Virus record (IMG/VR): IMGVR_UViG_3300036770_003690
Span: 1 to 58,586 of that record
Direction: 5' to 3' (one strand)
DNA: 58,586 bases
From: a virus
Shown here: positions 50,119 to 55,673 of the stretch, one piece after another
How positions within the stretch are numbered: position 1 is the first letter of the stretch
Layout: each line of letters starts with the position of its first letter
Made by a program: the position numbers and the translations under genes
Notes under the pieces: model-generated
Database searches by the model: none
Told to the model about the DNA's origin: nothing
The model's input: only the letters and a program-made list of their open reading frames with translations

Positions 50119-50193
50119 TGGGACATCTGGGATTTGAACCCAGGACTAACCGATTAAAAGTCGGATACTCTGACCTGACTGAGTTAATGTCCC
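50119..50193 (-). tRNA. tRNA-Lys(TTT)
   Basis: Acceptor GGGACAT/ATGTCCC, anticodon loop CTTTTAA, T loop TTCAAAT. First tRNA after the non-coding block in transcription order. Confidence 0.92.
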
Positions 50194-50550
50194 ATTAAAA
50201 ATGTAAAGTTATTATGTGTGGAAAATATTCAGTTGTCGATGTTCGGTGTGGTCTCTCGACCACTTGATTAGAATACCACCGTTTGGTCTCTTGGGGAGTA
50301 GGTGGTGGACACTTGTGAAACCGTCACAAGGCAAAGAAAAAGGGGAGGAAACTTTGAGTTTCTCTCCCCTGTGTGTTTTGCTTTTATGGTTGGTCTTACA
50401 TTTGACCTACCATACACGCAAACAGGGGAGTACCCTCAATATGCCAATAACGGCAATCAAGGAGACTAAACTGTTTTGTGGGCATTTGGTAGGTCATTGT
50501 TCTAATCAATTATGTGTTTATTTATAAGACTTTTTTTTCAAAAAGTCAAG
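50194..50550. other. Hairpin-rich non-coding block inside the tRNA array
   Basis: No convincing gene in 357 bases; a plus-strand open frame here has no coding support. Several inverted repeats occur. GTGGTC/GACCAC is at 50248-50263, and CCACC/GGTGG at 50276-50280 and 50301-50305. CTTGTGA/TCACAAG is at 50312-50330, the terminator at 50333-50370, and GACCTACCA/TGGTAGGTC spans about 50405-50495. It may encode a structured RNA or serve as a transcript boundary. Confidence 0.55.
50333..50370 (-). terminator. Rho-independent terminator inside the tRNA array
   Basis: On the minus strand AGGGGAG-AGAAAC pairs with GTTTC-CTCCCCT (12 bp, one bulge, 5-base loop), followed by TTTTCTTT. It separates the Gly-Thr group of tRNAs (50551-51259) from the rest. 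Confidence 0.75.
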
Positions 50551-50622
50551 AGCGGGGTATCGGAATCGAACCGACGACATCTAACTTGGAAGGATAGCGT
50601 TCTACCGCTGAACTAACCCCGC
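50551..50622 (-). tRNA. tRNA-Gly(TCC)
   Basis: Acceptor GCGGGGT/ACCCCGC, anticodon arm CTATC/GTTAG (one mismatch) with loop CTTCCAA, T loop TTCGATT. Confidence 0.9.
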
Positions 50623-50632
50623 ATTTAAGACA

Positions 50633-50661
50633 ATCTTACATTATATAGTAGAGATTGTCAA
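50633..50661 (-). promoter_or_regulatory. Sigma70-type promoter of tRNA-Gly
   Basis: TTGACA (50656-50661), 17-base spacer, TAAGAT (50633-50638). Start expected near 50626, four bases before the tRNA. Confidence 0.7.
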
Positions 50662-50662
50662 G

Positions 50663-50733
50663 TGGAGAATAGGAGAATCGAACTCCTAATAAGTGCTTGC
50701 AAAGCACCCGTTATACCGTTTAACTAATTCCCC
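50663..50733 (-). tRNA. tRNA-Ala(TGC)
   Basis: Acceptor GGGGAAT/ATTCTCC, anticodon arm GGTGC/GCACT with loop TTTGCAA, T loop TTCGATT. Confidence 0.9.
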
Positions 50734-50736
50734 TGG

Positions 50737-50810
50737 CGTCTCAGGAGGGACTTGAACCCCCGACCAACTGCTTAGAAGGCAGATGCTCTATCCAACTGAG
50801 CTACTGAGAC
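50737..50810 (-). tRNA. tRNA-Arg(TCT)
   Basis: Acceptor GTCTCAG/CTGAGAC, anticodon loop CTTCTAA, T loop TTCAAGT. Reads AGA/AGG, codons favoured by AT-rich phage genes. Confidence 0.92.
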
Positions 50811-50827
50811 AAGAGATGACTTTGACA

Positions 50828-50856
50828 ATCATAAGTTATTTAACCTAGATTGTCAA
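50828..50856 (-). promoter_or_regulatory. Sigma70-type promoter of tRNA-Arg(TCT)
   Basis: TTGACA (50851-50856), 17-base spacer, TATGAT (50828-50833). Start expected near 50821, about ten bases before the tRNA. Confidence 0.75.
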
Positions 50857-50857
50857 G

Positions 50858-50942
50858 TAGGAACGGAGAGACTTGAACTCTCACGGGTTATTCGCCCAAC
50901 GGATTTTAAGTCCGGTGTGTCTACCAATTCCACCACGCTCCC
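50858..50942 (-). tRNA. tRNA-Leu(TAA)
   Basis: Class II with long variable arm, acceptor GGGAGCG/CGTTCCT, anticodon loop CTTAAAA, T loop TTCAAGT. No group I intron is present, unlike many cyanobacterial genes for this tRNA. Confidence 0.92.
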
Positions 50943-50965
50943 ATAAAAAGACCAAAAATGGTCAG

Positions 50966-51039
50966 TGGAAATGCCGGGGCTTGAACCCGGAACCCCAGAC
51001 TTATAAGGTCTGTGCTCTGACCAATTGAGCTACATTTCC
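50966..51039 (-). tRNA. tRNA-Ile(TAT)
   Basis: Acceptor GGAAATG/CATTTCC, anticodon arm CAGAC/GTCTG with loop CTTATAA. TAT reads ATA directly; most bacteria use a modified CAT tRNA, so this gene is unusual. Confidence 0.9.
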
Positions 51040-51050
51040 GAAGTGAGACA

Positions 51051-51079
51051 ATCATAAGGCATAACCCTGAGATTGTCAA
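51051..51079 (-). promoter_or_regulatory. Sigma70-type promoter of tRNA-Ile(TAT)
   Basis: TTGACA (51074-51079), 17-base spacer, TATGAT (51051-51056). Start expected within a few bases of the tRNA 5' end at 51039. Confidence 0.75.
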
Positions 51080-51080
51080 G

Positions 51081-51160
51081 TGCCCCCAGTCGGATTTGAA
51101 CCGACAAGCCGAAGCGGTTGATTTTGAGTCAACTGTGTTTACCAGTTTCACCACAGGGGC
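51081..51160 (-). tRNA. tRNA-Leu(CAA)
   Basis: Class II, acceptor GCCCCTG/TGGGGGC, anticodon arm GTTGA/TCAAC with loop CTCAAAA, T loop TTCAAAT. A TTGACA lies upstream at 51183-51188 but without a good -10 box. Confidence 0.9.
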
Positions 51161-51187
51161 AATAAAGACAATTATAATCAATTGTCA

Positions 51188-51259
51188 AGCCCCCGACTGG
51201 ATTTGAACCAGCAACCTTCTCATTACAAGTGAGATGCACTACCGTTGTGCTACAGAGGC
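51188..51259 (-). tRNA. tRNA-Thr(TGT)
   Basis: Acceptor GCCTCTG/CGGGGGC, anticodon arm TCTCA/TGAGA with loop CTTGTAA, T loop TTCAAAT. First tRNA of the array in transcription order. Confidence 0.92.
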
Positions 51260-51274
51260 GTATTTTCAAGATTC

Positions 51275-51295
51275 AAGTGATCCTTCCGATCACTT
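51275..51295 (-). promoter_or_regulatory. Hairpin between the last small gene and the tRNA array
   Basis: AAGTGATC pairs with GATCACTT (8 bp, 5-base loop). The stop codon of the 51290-51793 gene lies in its arm and no T run follows. It is more likely an RNA processing or stability element than a terminator. Confidence 0.45.
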
Positions 51296-51793
51296 ATTTA
51301 GAATACCACTCTCAAGGTCAAGAGTCAAGTCCTTTGTACCAGATTCAGAAGTGGCAGGACAATCTGAAACCCAAGGAGAACATAATCTCATTTCTCCCCC
51401 AAGTGATTTACACTCATCAGAATAACATACAGAACTATCTATATTGTTTTCCAAATAACGAGGTGGAGATATTCTAACAATTCCATCATCTCCTGTCAAT
51501 CTTTCATAACTACCGATTGCCTCATCAACTTCTCTACGAACTTTGAATTCAAGTAATTTTGGGTCATTATTAATTCTTTCGTTGAGTTGCCTATCAATCT
51601 CATTCAAAACATTATTCTCATCAGGTAAGTCAAACTTAATCCCCTTCCTGAGTTCGTTGTAGAACTTCAAAAGGTCTTCCTGACTGATACCACACCTTAC
51701 GGTAAGAAAAGCAATCCCAGAGGCAATTAGAGCAGCAATTAGAGACCTTTTAGGAGACAGTCTGAAGCTGACTAAGAATTCAGGTATCCTCAT
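51290..51793 (-). CDS. Hypothetical membrane-anchored protein
   Basis: A 167-residue unrecognised protein. One membrane segment lies at about residues 18-35 ('SLIAALIASGIAFLTV'), with a basic N-terminus inside. A helical, charged middle follows ('INDPKLLEF-VRREVDEAIG', abbreviated) and then a Cys-rich end ('SSVCYSDECKSLGGEMRLCS') that may form disulfides outside the membrane. It overlaps the upstream gene by 14 bases. It shares the theme 'P-LLEFRVRREVDEAI' with 'DELLRFRIDRTIEKAL' in that gene. Confidence 0.6.
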   Translation of the reverse strand: MRIPEFLVSFRLSPKRSLIAALIASGIAFLTVRCGISQEDLLKFYNELRKGIKFDLPDENNVLNEIDRQLNERINNDPKLLEFKVRREVDEAIGSYERLTGDDGIVRISPPRYLENNIDSSVCYSDECKSLGGEMRLCSPWVSDCPATSESGTKDLTLDLESGILNK

Positions 51794-52064
51794 AATCCCT
51801 AAGTGCTTTCTCTATTGTTCTATCTATACGAAAACGAAGTAATTCGTCATCTTTGATAATATAATCGTTTAGAATATCAACACCAAACTTTAATTGTATT
51901 TCATCAATTAGATTGAAAAGAAACTTACGGTCTACGAATGGAAGTAGGGATACAACATCTACAGTTCCTTTCAGAAGAAATCCAAGTCTTACATAATGAA
52001 AGATGGTTCTTTTTTCTGGTCCGTGTTTAAATTCAAAAATATTAAACTTAGATTTCTTGGTCAT
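51780..52064 (-). CDS. Small hypothetical protein
   Basis: A 94-residue unrecognised protein with a basic start ('MTKKSKFNIFEFKHGPEKRT'), a hydrophobic centre ('LGFLLKGTVDVVSLLPFVDR') and an end 'DDELLRFRIDRTIEKALRDY'. The end resembles segments in both neighbours ('NPSEIVDNAIEEYLND' and 'LLEFKVRREVDEAIGSY'), so the three genes may share a short interaction helix. Overlaps both neighbours, so the three are co-translated. Confidence 0.6.
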   Translation of the reverse strand: MTKKSKFNIFEFKHGPEKRTIFHYVRLGFLLKGTVDVVSLLPFVDRKFLFNLIDEIQLKFGVDILNDYIIKDDELLRFRIDRTIEKALRDYEDT

Positions 52065-52338
52065 TTAAATACTCCTCGATAGCATTATCAACTATTTCAG
52101 AAGGATTAATTTTCTTAGCAGGTTCTCTTAATTTTTTTGTATCAAATGTAATGGTAGGTGTAATATCACCAGTTTCTTCCAACTTAAGTTTCATTCCCAA
52201 AGGAGTTCCTTTTGGTTGAATGTTAACCTGATTGTGTGCTTCTAATTTAATCTCACCTAACTCAGTATTCACTTTTAAATACTGAGACTTAGCAACTAAA
52301 TCAATAATCTCTTCTGGTTCTTCTGGTAGATTACTCAT
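52048..52338 (-). CDS. Small hypothetical protein
   Basis: A 96-residue unrecognised acidic protein with a beta-rich middle ('YLKVNTELGEIKLEAHNQVN') and a C-terminal helix 'EIVDNAIEEYLNDQE'. It overlaps the nuclease gene upstream by eight bases and the next gene by 17. It is part of a four-gene unit from the promoter at 52780-52808. Confidence 0.6.
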   Translation of the reverse strand: MSNLPEEPEEIIDLVAKSQYLKVNTELGEIKLEAHNQVNIQPKGTPLGMKLKLEETGDITPTITFDTKKLREPAKKINPSEIVDNAIEEYLNDQEI

Positions 52339-52720
52339 TTAACGGTGCGAGTTCTGATAGGTCTTGTTCTTTTGATGGGTCATATGCCCAAGCATACTGA
52401 TTTGCGAATAAGTATTCACTTGCGGTTAAATTATGTCCTTGAACATAAACCTCACCTAATACTCTTCCATACTTTTCAGACTTATTAGGATTTTGAGTTG
52501 CTACAATTACTTCTGTTCCAGAGTTGATATACTCTTGTAGCTTGTCTTTTGCTCTTAATCCATATTTCTTTTCTTCTTCATTTAGTGTTCTTAATGAAGG
52601 AGCATTAATGTTACTTAAACGAATAAATTGTTTTAGAAAGATATTAAATCCTAAGTCAATTGATGCTTCAATAGTATCACCATCAATTACTCTTATATCT
52701 TTAAGATTATATGTATACAT
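52331..52720 (-). CDS. Staphylococcal-nuclease-type (SNase) nuclease
   Basis: A 129-residue SNase-fold protein with active-site parts intact: 'VIDGDTIEASIDLG' (Asp pair, Thr and Glu near 12-18), 'LKQFIRLSNINAPSL' with the Arg near 34, and 'KSEKYGRVLGEVYV' with the second catalytic Arg near 85. It should cut DNA or RNA using calcium. No signal peptide, so it acts in the cell, perhaps in host genome breakdown. First gene of its unit, with its own promoter. A degenerate paralogue lies at 2015-2383. Confidence 0.82.
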   Translation of the reverse strand: MYTYNLKDIRVIDGDTIEASIDLGFNIFLKQFIRLSNINAPSLRTLNEEEKKYGLRAKDKLQEYINSGTEVIVATQNPNKSEKYGRVLGEVYVQGHNLTASEYLFANQYAWAYDPSKEQDLSELAPLNE

Positions 52721-52779
52721 AAGACTTTAGCTTCTTATATATCTATAATATTATATTACTTATCATCGGTCACAAACCT

Positions 52780-52808
52780 ATTATACACAGTTTTGATACT
52801 TGTGTCAA
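52780..52808 (-). promoter_or_regulatory. Sigma70-type promoter of the SNase unit
   Basis: Minus-strand TTGACA (52803-52808), 17-base spacer, TATAAT (52780-52785): a consensus match. The -35 box overlaps the end of the upstream gene (stop at 52805). Confidence 0.85.
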
Positions 52809-53446
52809 CCGTATGCTTTTCTGGCAGTAGAAGAACTTGGAAGACCTTTAGATGCCCTTCTTACAGCAGCTTTTGTATGTCTTTCTGTTGATGGTTGAAG
52901 TCCTTGTTTTTGCGGATCTGTTCCAGTTTCTTTAGTATCCTTGTCTAAAGTTCTTCTCATTTCAGTTCCAACTCTACCAATTACATTTGCTCTAGTTGCT
53001 GTTCCTCTTCCCCCAACAATTCCTTTAGAAACTTCAGATTTTTTTTTCTGAAGTAATTCAGTATATTTTGATTTTGCTTTTTGTTTTGGACCAAAATCCC
53101 AAGGAACATATGCTTCAACAATCTCTTCTCTCCACTCTTCACTCATATTAACCATAATGACTTCTGCTGCTTCTGGAGTTTCGGCATAACCTTCATCAAG
53201 AAGGTGTGAGAGAATGAGGTCGTAGAGGTCGTAACTTTCATTTTTTTCTTTTTTTTGAAGAGGTCTATCTTGTTCTGATCTTCCCCACGCATCAACTTTT
53301 GGTTGTCCTTTTATTCCCCTACCACCTCTTTTAGTTGGTCTATTAACATATTTACCATCTCTAATTGATCCCTCTACGGGACGTTGCTGATTTTCAACAA
53401 CTTGCAAATATGCTTCTTGAAGATTGTGAAGTTCTTGTGCATCCAT
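52805..53446 (-). CDS. Conserved cyanophage hypothetical protein
   Basis: A 213-residue protein, basic at both ends, with a central acidic helical block ('YDLILSHLLDEGYAETPEAA', 'VIMVNMSEEWREEIVEAYVP'). This resembles helical segments of small proteins found in many marine T4-like phages; function unknown. I set the start at ATG 53446 rather than 53494, because the upstream one would overlap the terminator at 53476-53500 and because a late-type TATAAATA lies at 53466-53473. The C-terminal tail 'RRASKGLPSSSTARKAYG' is basic and may bind nucleic acid. Confidence 0.65.
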   Translation of the reverse strand: MDAQELHNLQEAYLQVVENQQRPVEGSIRDGKYVNRPTKRGGRGIKGQPKVDAWGRSEQDRPLQKKEKNESYDLYDLILSHLLDEGYAETPEAAEVIMVNMSEEWREEIVEAYVPWDFGPKQKAKSKYTELLQKKKSEVSKGIVGGRGTATRANVIGRVGTEMRRTLDKDTKETGTDPQKQGLQPSTERHTKAAVRRASKGLPSSSTARKAYG

Positions 53447-53465
53447 TTTACAATTACTTTTTAGG

Positions 53466-53473
53466 TATTTATA
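53466..53473 (-). promoter_or_regulatory. Candidate late promoter (TATAAATA)
   Basis: A perfect minus-strand match to the T4 late octamer, 20 bases before the ATG at 53446 and just past the T run of the rlpA terminator. Confidence 0.6.
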
Positions 53474-53475
53474 AA

Positions 53476-53500
53476 AAAAGGAGTGCCGAAGCACTCCTTA
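53476..53500 (-). terminator. Rho-independent terminator after rlpA
   Basis: AAGGAGTGC and GCACTCCTT form a 9-bp stem with the stable TTCG tetraloop, followed by a T run on the minus strand. Confidence 0.9.
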
Positions 53501-53517
53501 GAGTTGTATTTAGTTTT

Positions 53518-53886
53518 TTATACTCTTGAATAACACACCCGAGCAACTCCTTGACTAGGAGATGCGATAGAAGAAAATGCCCCATAAGAAAGGTCTAACG
53601 ACCTTCCTGCTACAAATGGTCCTCTATCATTCACACGCACAACTACAGATCGTCCATTAGATGGGTTTGTAACTCTTATACGAGTTCCAAAAGGCAATGA
53701 CCTATGAGCAGTTGAAAGTCCATAAGCATTAAATCTTTCCCCGTTTGCTGTGGTTGCACCGTGGAATCCATCATTTACTCCATAAAAAGAAGCAAATGTG
53801 CATCCTGCTGCTTGTGCTTCAAATGGAATCGCACTGAAAAATGAAATAGTAGTAATAGCAAATACTTTTTTAATTTTTGATAGCAT
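53518..53886 (-). CDS. RlpA-like double-psi beta-barrel lytic protein
   Basis: A 122-residue secreted protein. A signal peptide ends at about residue 26 ('FFSAIPFEAQAAG'). The rest is an RlpA-type double-psi beta barrel: 'ASFYGVNDGFHGATTANGER', 'STAHRSLPFGTRIRVTNPSN', 'VVVRVNDRGPFVAGRSLDLS'. The Glu, His and Asp of bacterial RlpA lytic transglycosylases are present in 'GERF', 'AHRSLP' and 'NDRGPF', so peptidoglycan cleavage is plausible. It lacks the lipobox and SPOR domain of full RlpA. It follows the lysozyme gene and shares its leader motif, so the pair may form a lysis set. Confidence 0.82.
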   Translation of the reverse strand: MLSKIKKVFAITTISFFSAIPFEAQAAGCTFASFYGVNDGFHGATTANGERFNAYGLSTAHRSLPFGTRIRVTNPSNGRSVVVRVNDRGPFVAGRSLDLSYGAFSSIASPSQGVARVCYSRV

Positions 53887-53892
53887 TTTAAG

Positions 53893-53909
53893 TAATAGAA
53901 CTCTACATC
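53893..53909 (-). promoter_or_regulatory. 17-base leader motif before rlpA (shared with lysozyme)
   Basis: The minus-strand block GATGTAGAGTTCTATTA lies just before the rlpA ATG (53886). The identical block is at 54607-54623 before the lysozyme gene. TAGA and TCTA within it are inverted. Confidence 0.7.
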
Positions 53910-53946
53910 AGTCTTAAGATAATAAAATTATCTTTAACTGCTCATT

Positions 53947-54600
53947 TTATGAATCAACTTCGGTTAGAACTAACTTATTTGCGTAGTTATACGCATAGTC
54001 AGTTCTTGCTCCGTGATGACCCCAACGAATCCACTTTTGAGCAAGACGCATATACTGTTGAATAGTCTTTCCTGGTGTCTTCATATAAGGTTCAATCATC
54101 TTCCAGTCACCCTCATGCAACATATAATCAAGTTGAGCATCTAGTGAGGAAGGATTAGCACCAATACGTGCTGCGTGTTTCCCTAACCCATAGAACCTTG
54201 GGGCATTAGTCCATTGAATTAGACCATATCCACCACTTCTACAGGAGTTGTAGGAAACTCTAGCACCACCTTCGCAGATATTAGGGAAAAATGTTGATTC
54301 CTGACGAATGTTTCCCATAATGGTTGCGAGGGCATTTCTATCAGTAATTCCACGACTCTGAAGAAATTCTAGAGTACGTGTTTCGTTTGAATTACATCCT
54401 TTACAAACTAGCCTTTTTTCTTTTGGCTTTTCGGGAGCAACCTCTTTGGTCGTTGTCTCCTGGGTTTTGCTTTCTTCCGTTAAAATTGCGATTTGTGGAG
54501 TAGCACTTGAAGTAGCATAACCCGGTGTTGGCAATGTTGCCGCTGATGTCGCAACCGCACCTAAAAGAGATACGGCTACAGTTGAAAGGTTTCTTAGCAT
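53947..54600 (-). CDS. Secreted phage lysozyme (phage_lysozyme2 type)
   Basis: A 217-residue protein. A signal-peptide-like start (residues 1-25, 'STVAVSLLGAVATSAATLP') leads into a Lys/Thr-rich linker, then a phage_lysozyme2-type domain at about 75-215: 'LEFLQSRGITDRNALATIMG', 'NIRQESTFFPNIC', 'GGYGLIQWTNAPRFYGL', 'AQLDYMLHEGDW'. The Glu in 'RQES' is the likely catalytic acid. 'CKGCN' and 'CEGG--SYNSC' could form disulfides in the periplasm. It probably cleaves host peptidoglycan at lysis or entry. Promoter at 54728-54756 with a leader of about 120 bases. Confidence 0.82.
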   Translation of the reverse strand: MLRNLSTVAVSLLGAVATSAATLPTPGYATSSATPQIAILTEESKTQETTTKEVAPEKPKEKRLVCKGCNSNETRTLEFLQSRGITDRNALATIMGNIRQESTFFPNICEGGARVSYNSCRSGGYGLIQWTNAPRFYGLGKHAARIGANPSSLDAQLDYMLHEGDWKMIEPYMKTPGKTIQQYMRLAQKWIRWGHHGARTDYAYNYANKLVLTEVDS

Positions 54601-54606
54601 TAATTT

Positions 54607-54623
54607 TAATAGAACTCTACATC
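54607..54623 (-). promoter_or_regulatory. 17-base leader motif before lysozyme (shared with rlpA)
   Basis: Exact copy of the block at 53893-53909, seven bases before the lysozyme ATG (54600). The surrounding leaders differ, so conservation of this block is selective. Confidence 0.7.
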
Positions 54624-54624
54624 C

Positions 54625-54725
54625 GTATAGGTAAAGGAGAAGTTCCCCTTCTCAGGGGCAGTACCCACGGCTCTAAATCAAACTCAAAGACTCATAATAA
54701 TTACCCTACTCATAATAGGGATTTT
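54625..54725 (-). ncRNA. Structured leader of the lysozyme mRNA
   Basis: Between the promoter and the ATG the minus strand folds into CCCTA/TAGGG, then GGG/CCC around TACTG, then CCCC/GGGG around TGAGAA. The CCC of one stem can also pair with the GGGG of another, so alternative folds are possible. No known riboswitch class was recognised. Confidence 0.4.
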
Positions 54726-54727
54726 AC

Positions 54728-54756
54728 ATAATAAGTGATTATTTAGGATTTGTCAA
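54728..54756 (-). promoter_or_regulatory. Sigma70-type promoter of lysozyme
   Basis: TTGACA (54751-54756), 17-base spacer, TATTAT (54728-54733). The -35 box ends right at the stop of the upstream gene (54757). Confidence 0.8.
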
Positions 54757-55134
54757 TCAACGAACATCGATTTCCTGATCATCCGTCCAATCTTCATTAT
54801 TAATGGAAATATATTCGATTTCATCCACATCATCAGGAATGTTAATCCATTCATCAAATTCTGAGGCAAGAGCACGAGCATTGCGATGCCTATCTGCCTC
54901 GTGCAAAAATTCAATCTTCTTTACTGCCCAATTACGAATATCTGCAAGTTCTTGGTTATGAATAGTCACGACTTCCTCTTTTTCTTCCTCTTGATGTGAT
55001 TGGACTTCTACTTTTGGTTGCTCTACCTCTGGTTCTGATTCTTCTACCTGAGAATAATTTTCAGTTACAACTACTTTCCTATCCTCCTTTGCGAGATTAG
55101 CAGCAAGTTTAAATAGTGCCTTAAAAAATTTCAT
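54757..55134 (-). CDS. Hypothetical acidic protein
   Basis: A 125-residue protein with a basic start ('MKFFKALFKLAANLAKEDRK') that could form an amphipathic membrane-binding helix. A long Glu-rich middle follows ('EESEPEVEQPKVEV', 'QSHQEEEKEEVV') and then a helical end ('FLHEADRHRNARALASEFDE'). No family recognised. It lies between the terminator at 55171-55193 and the lysozyme promoter. Its own promoter is not clear. Confidence 0.6.
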   Translation of the reverse strand: MKFFKALFKLAANLAKEDRKVVVTENYSQVEESEPEVEQPKVEVQSHQEEEKEEVVTIHNQELADIRNWAVKKIEFLHEADRHRNARALASEFDEWINIPDDVDEIEYISINNEDWTDDQEIDVR

Positions 55135-55170
55135 GATCGTAGATGGGTGTATGAGTATTCTATATCAAAA

Positions 55171-55193
55171 AAGACCCCTTGTGGAGTCTTGTA
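55171..55193 (-). terminator. Rho-independent terminator (end of nrd transcript)
   Basis: Minus-strand AGACTCC and GGGGTCT form a 7-bp stem with an ACAA loop, followed by six T. It is the first terminator after nrdB, and the oppositely oriented GIY-YIG gene lies between them. Confidence 0.75.
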
Positions 55194-55241
55194 GACAGTT
55201 TAGAAAGTGATTATAGATAGTTCTATTAATATGTATGTTTA

Positions 55242-55667
55242 ATGACCTGGAAATATAACAATCAAGAATTTACAGAAGCACCAAAGGGTATGGAAGGATT
55301 TGTTTATATTATTACAAATCTAACCAATAATAAAAAATATATCGGTAAGAAACATTTCTGGACTCGTCAAAAAGATCGTAAGACAGGTCGTAGAAAAACG
55401 AAAGAAAGTGATTGGCAAAAATACTTTGGATCTTGCGATGAACTAATTGAAGATGTAAAAAATCTCGGAGAAGATAAGTTTCTCCGAGAAATACTTTACT
55501 TATGTCCTCATAAGAAATCTATGAGTTTTTATGAGACTATGGAACAATTCAAAAGAGATGTAATCTTCAAAGAGGATTATTATAACACGAATGTTGAAGG
55601 TAAGTTTTTCAGTAGTGAAGTAGATAGGATTTATAATATAGTTGGAAAAAGTTTATTATTAGAATAA
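55242..55667 (+). CDS. GIY-YIG family endonuclease (homing-type)
   Basis: A 141-residue protein, the only confident plus-strand gene. The GIY-YIG nuclease motif is at about 20-40 ('GFVYIITNLTNNKKYIGKK'). A basic stretch follows ('KDRKTGRRKTKESDWQKYFG') and the catalytic-type Glu lies in 'SFYETMEQF'. No separate DNA-binding domain is seen, so it resembles Seg-type or free-standing phage endonucleases that spread by cutting alleles lacking them. It stands between nrdB and the nrd terminator on the opposite strand, a typical landing place for mobile genes in T4-like phages. No clear Shine-Dalgarno. Confidence 0.85.
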   Translation: MTWKYNNQEFTEAPKGMEGFVYIITNLTNNKKYIGKKHFWTRQKDRKTGRRKTKESDWQKYFGSCDELIEDVKNLGEDKFLREILYLCPHKKSMSFYETMEQFKRDVIFKEDYYNTNVEGKFFSSEVDRIYNIVGKSLLLE

Positions 55668-55673
55668 AAAACT

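Noticed and set aside
50216-50527. Plus-strand 103-codon open frame in the non-coding block
   Set aside because: It crosses the terminator hairpin, has no ribosome site, and its composition is unlike the phage proteins here.
51160-51188. Promoter of the TTGACA-17-TATAAT type before tRNA-Leu(CAA)
   Set aside because: TTGACA is present at 51183-51188, but the position 17 bases on reads TTATTG and overlaps the tRNA. A TATAAT is only six bases away, too close.
53447-53494. Upstream start for the 52805 gene
   Set aside because: It would start inside the rlpA terminator and upstream of the late-promoter octamer. ATG 53446 is more plausible.
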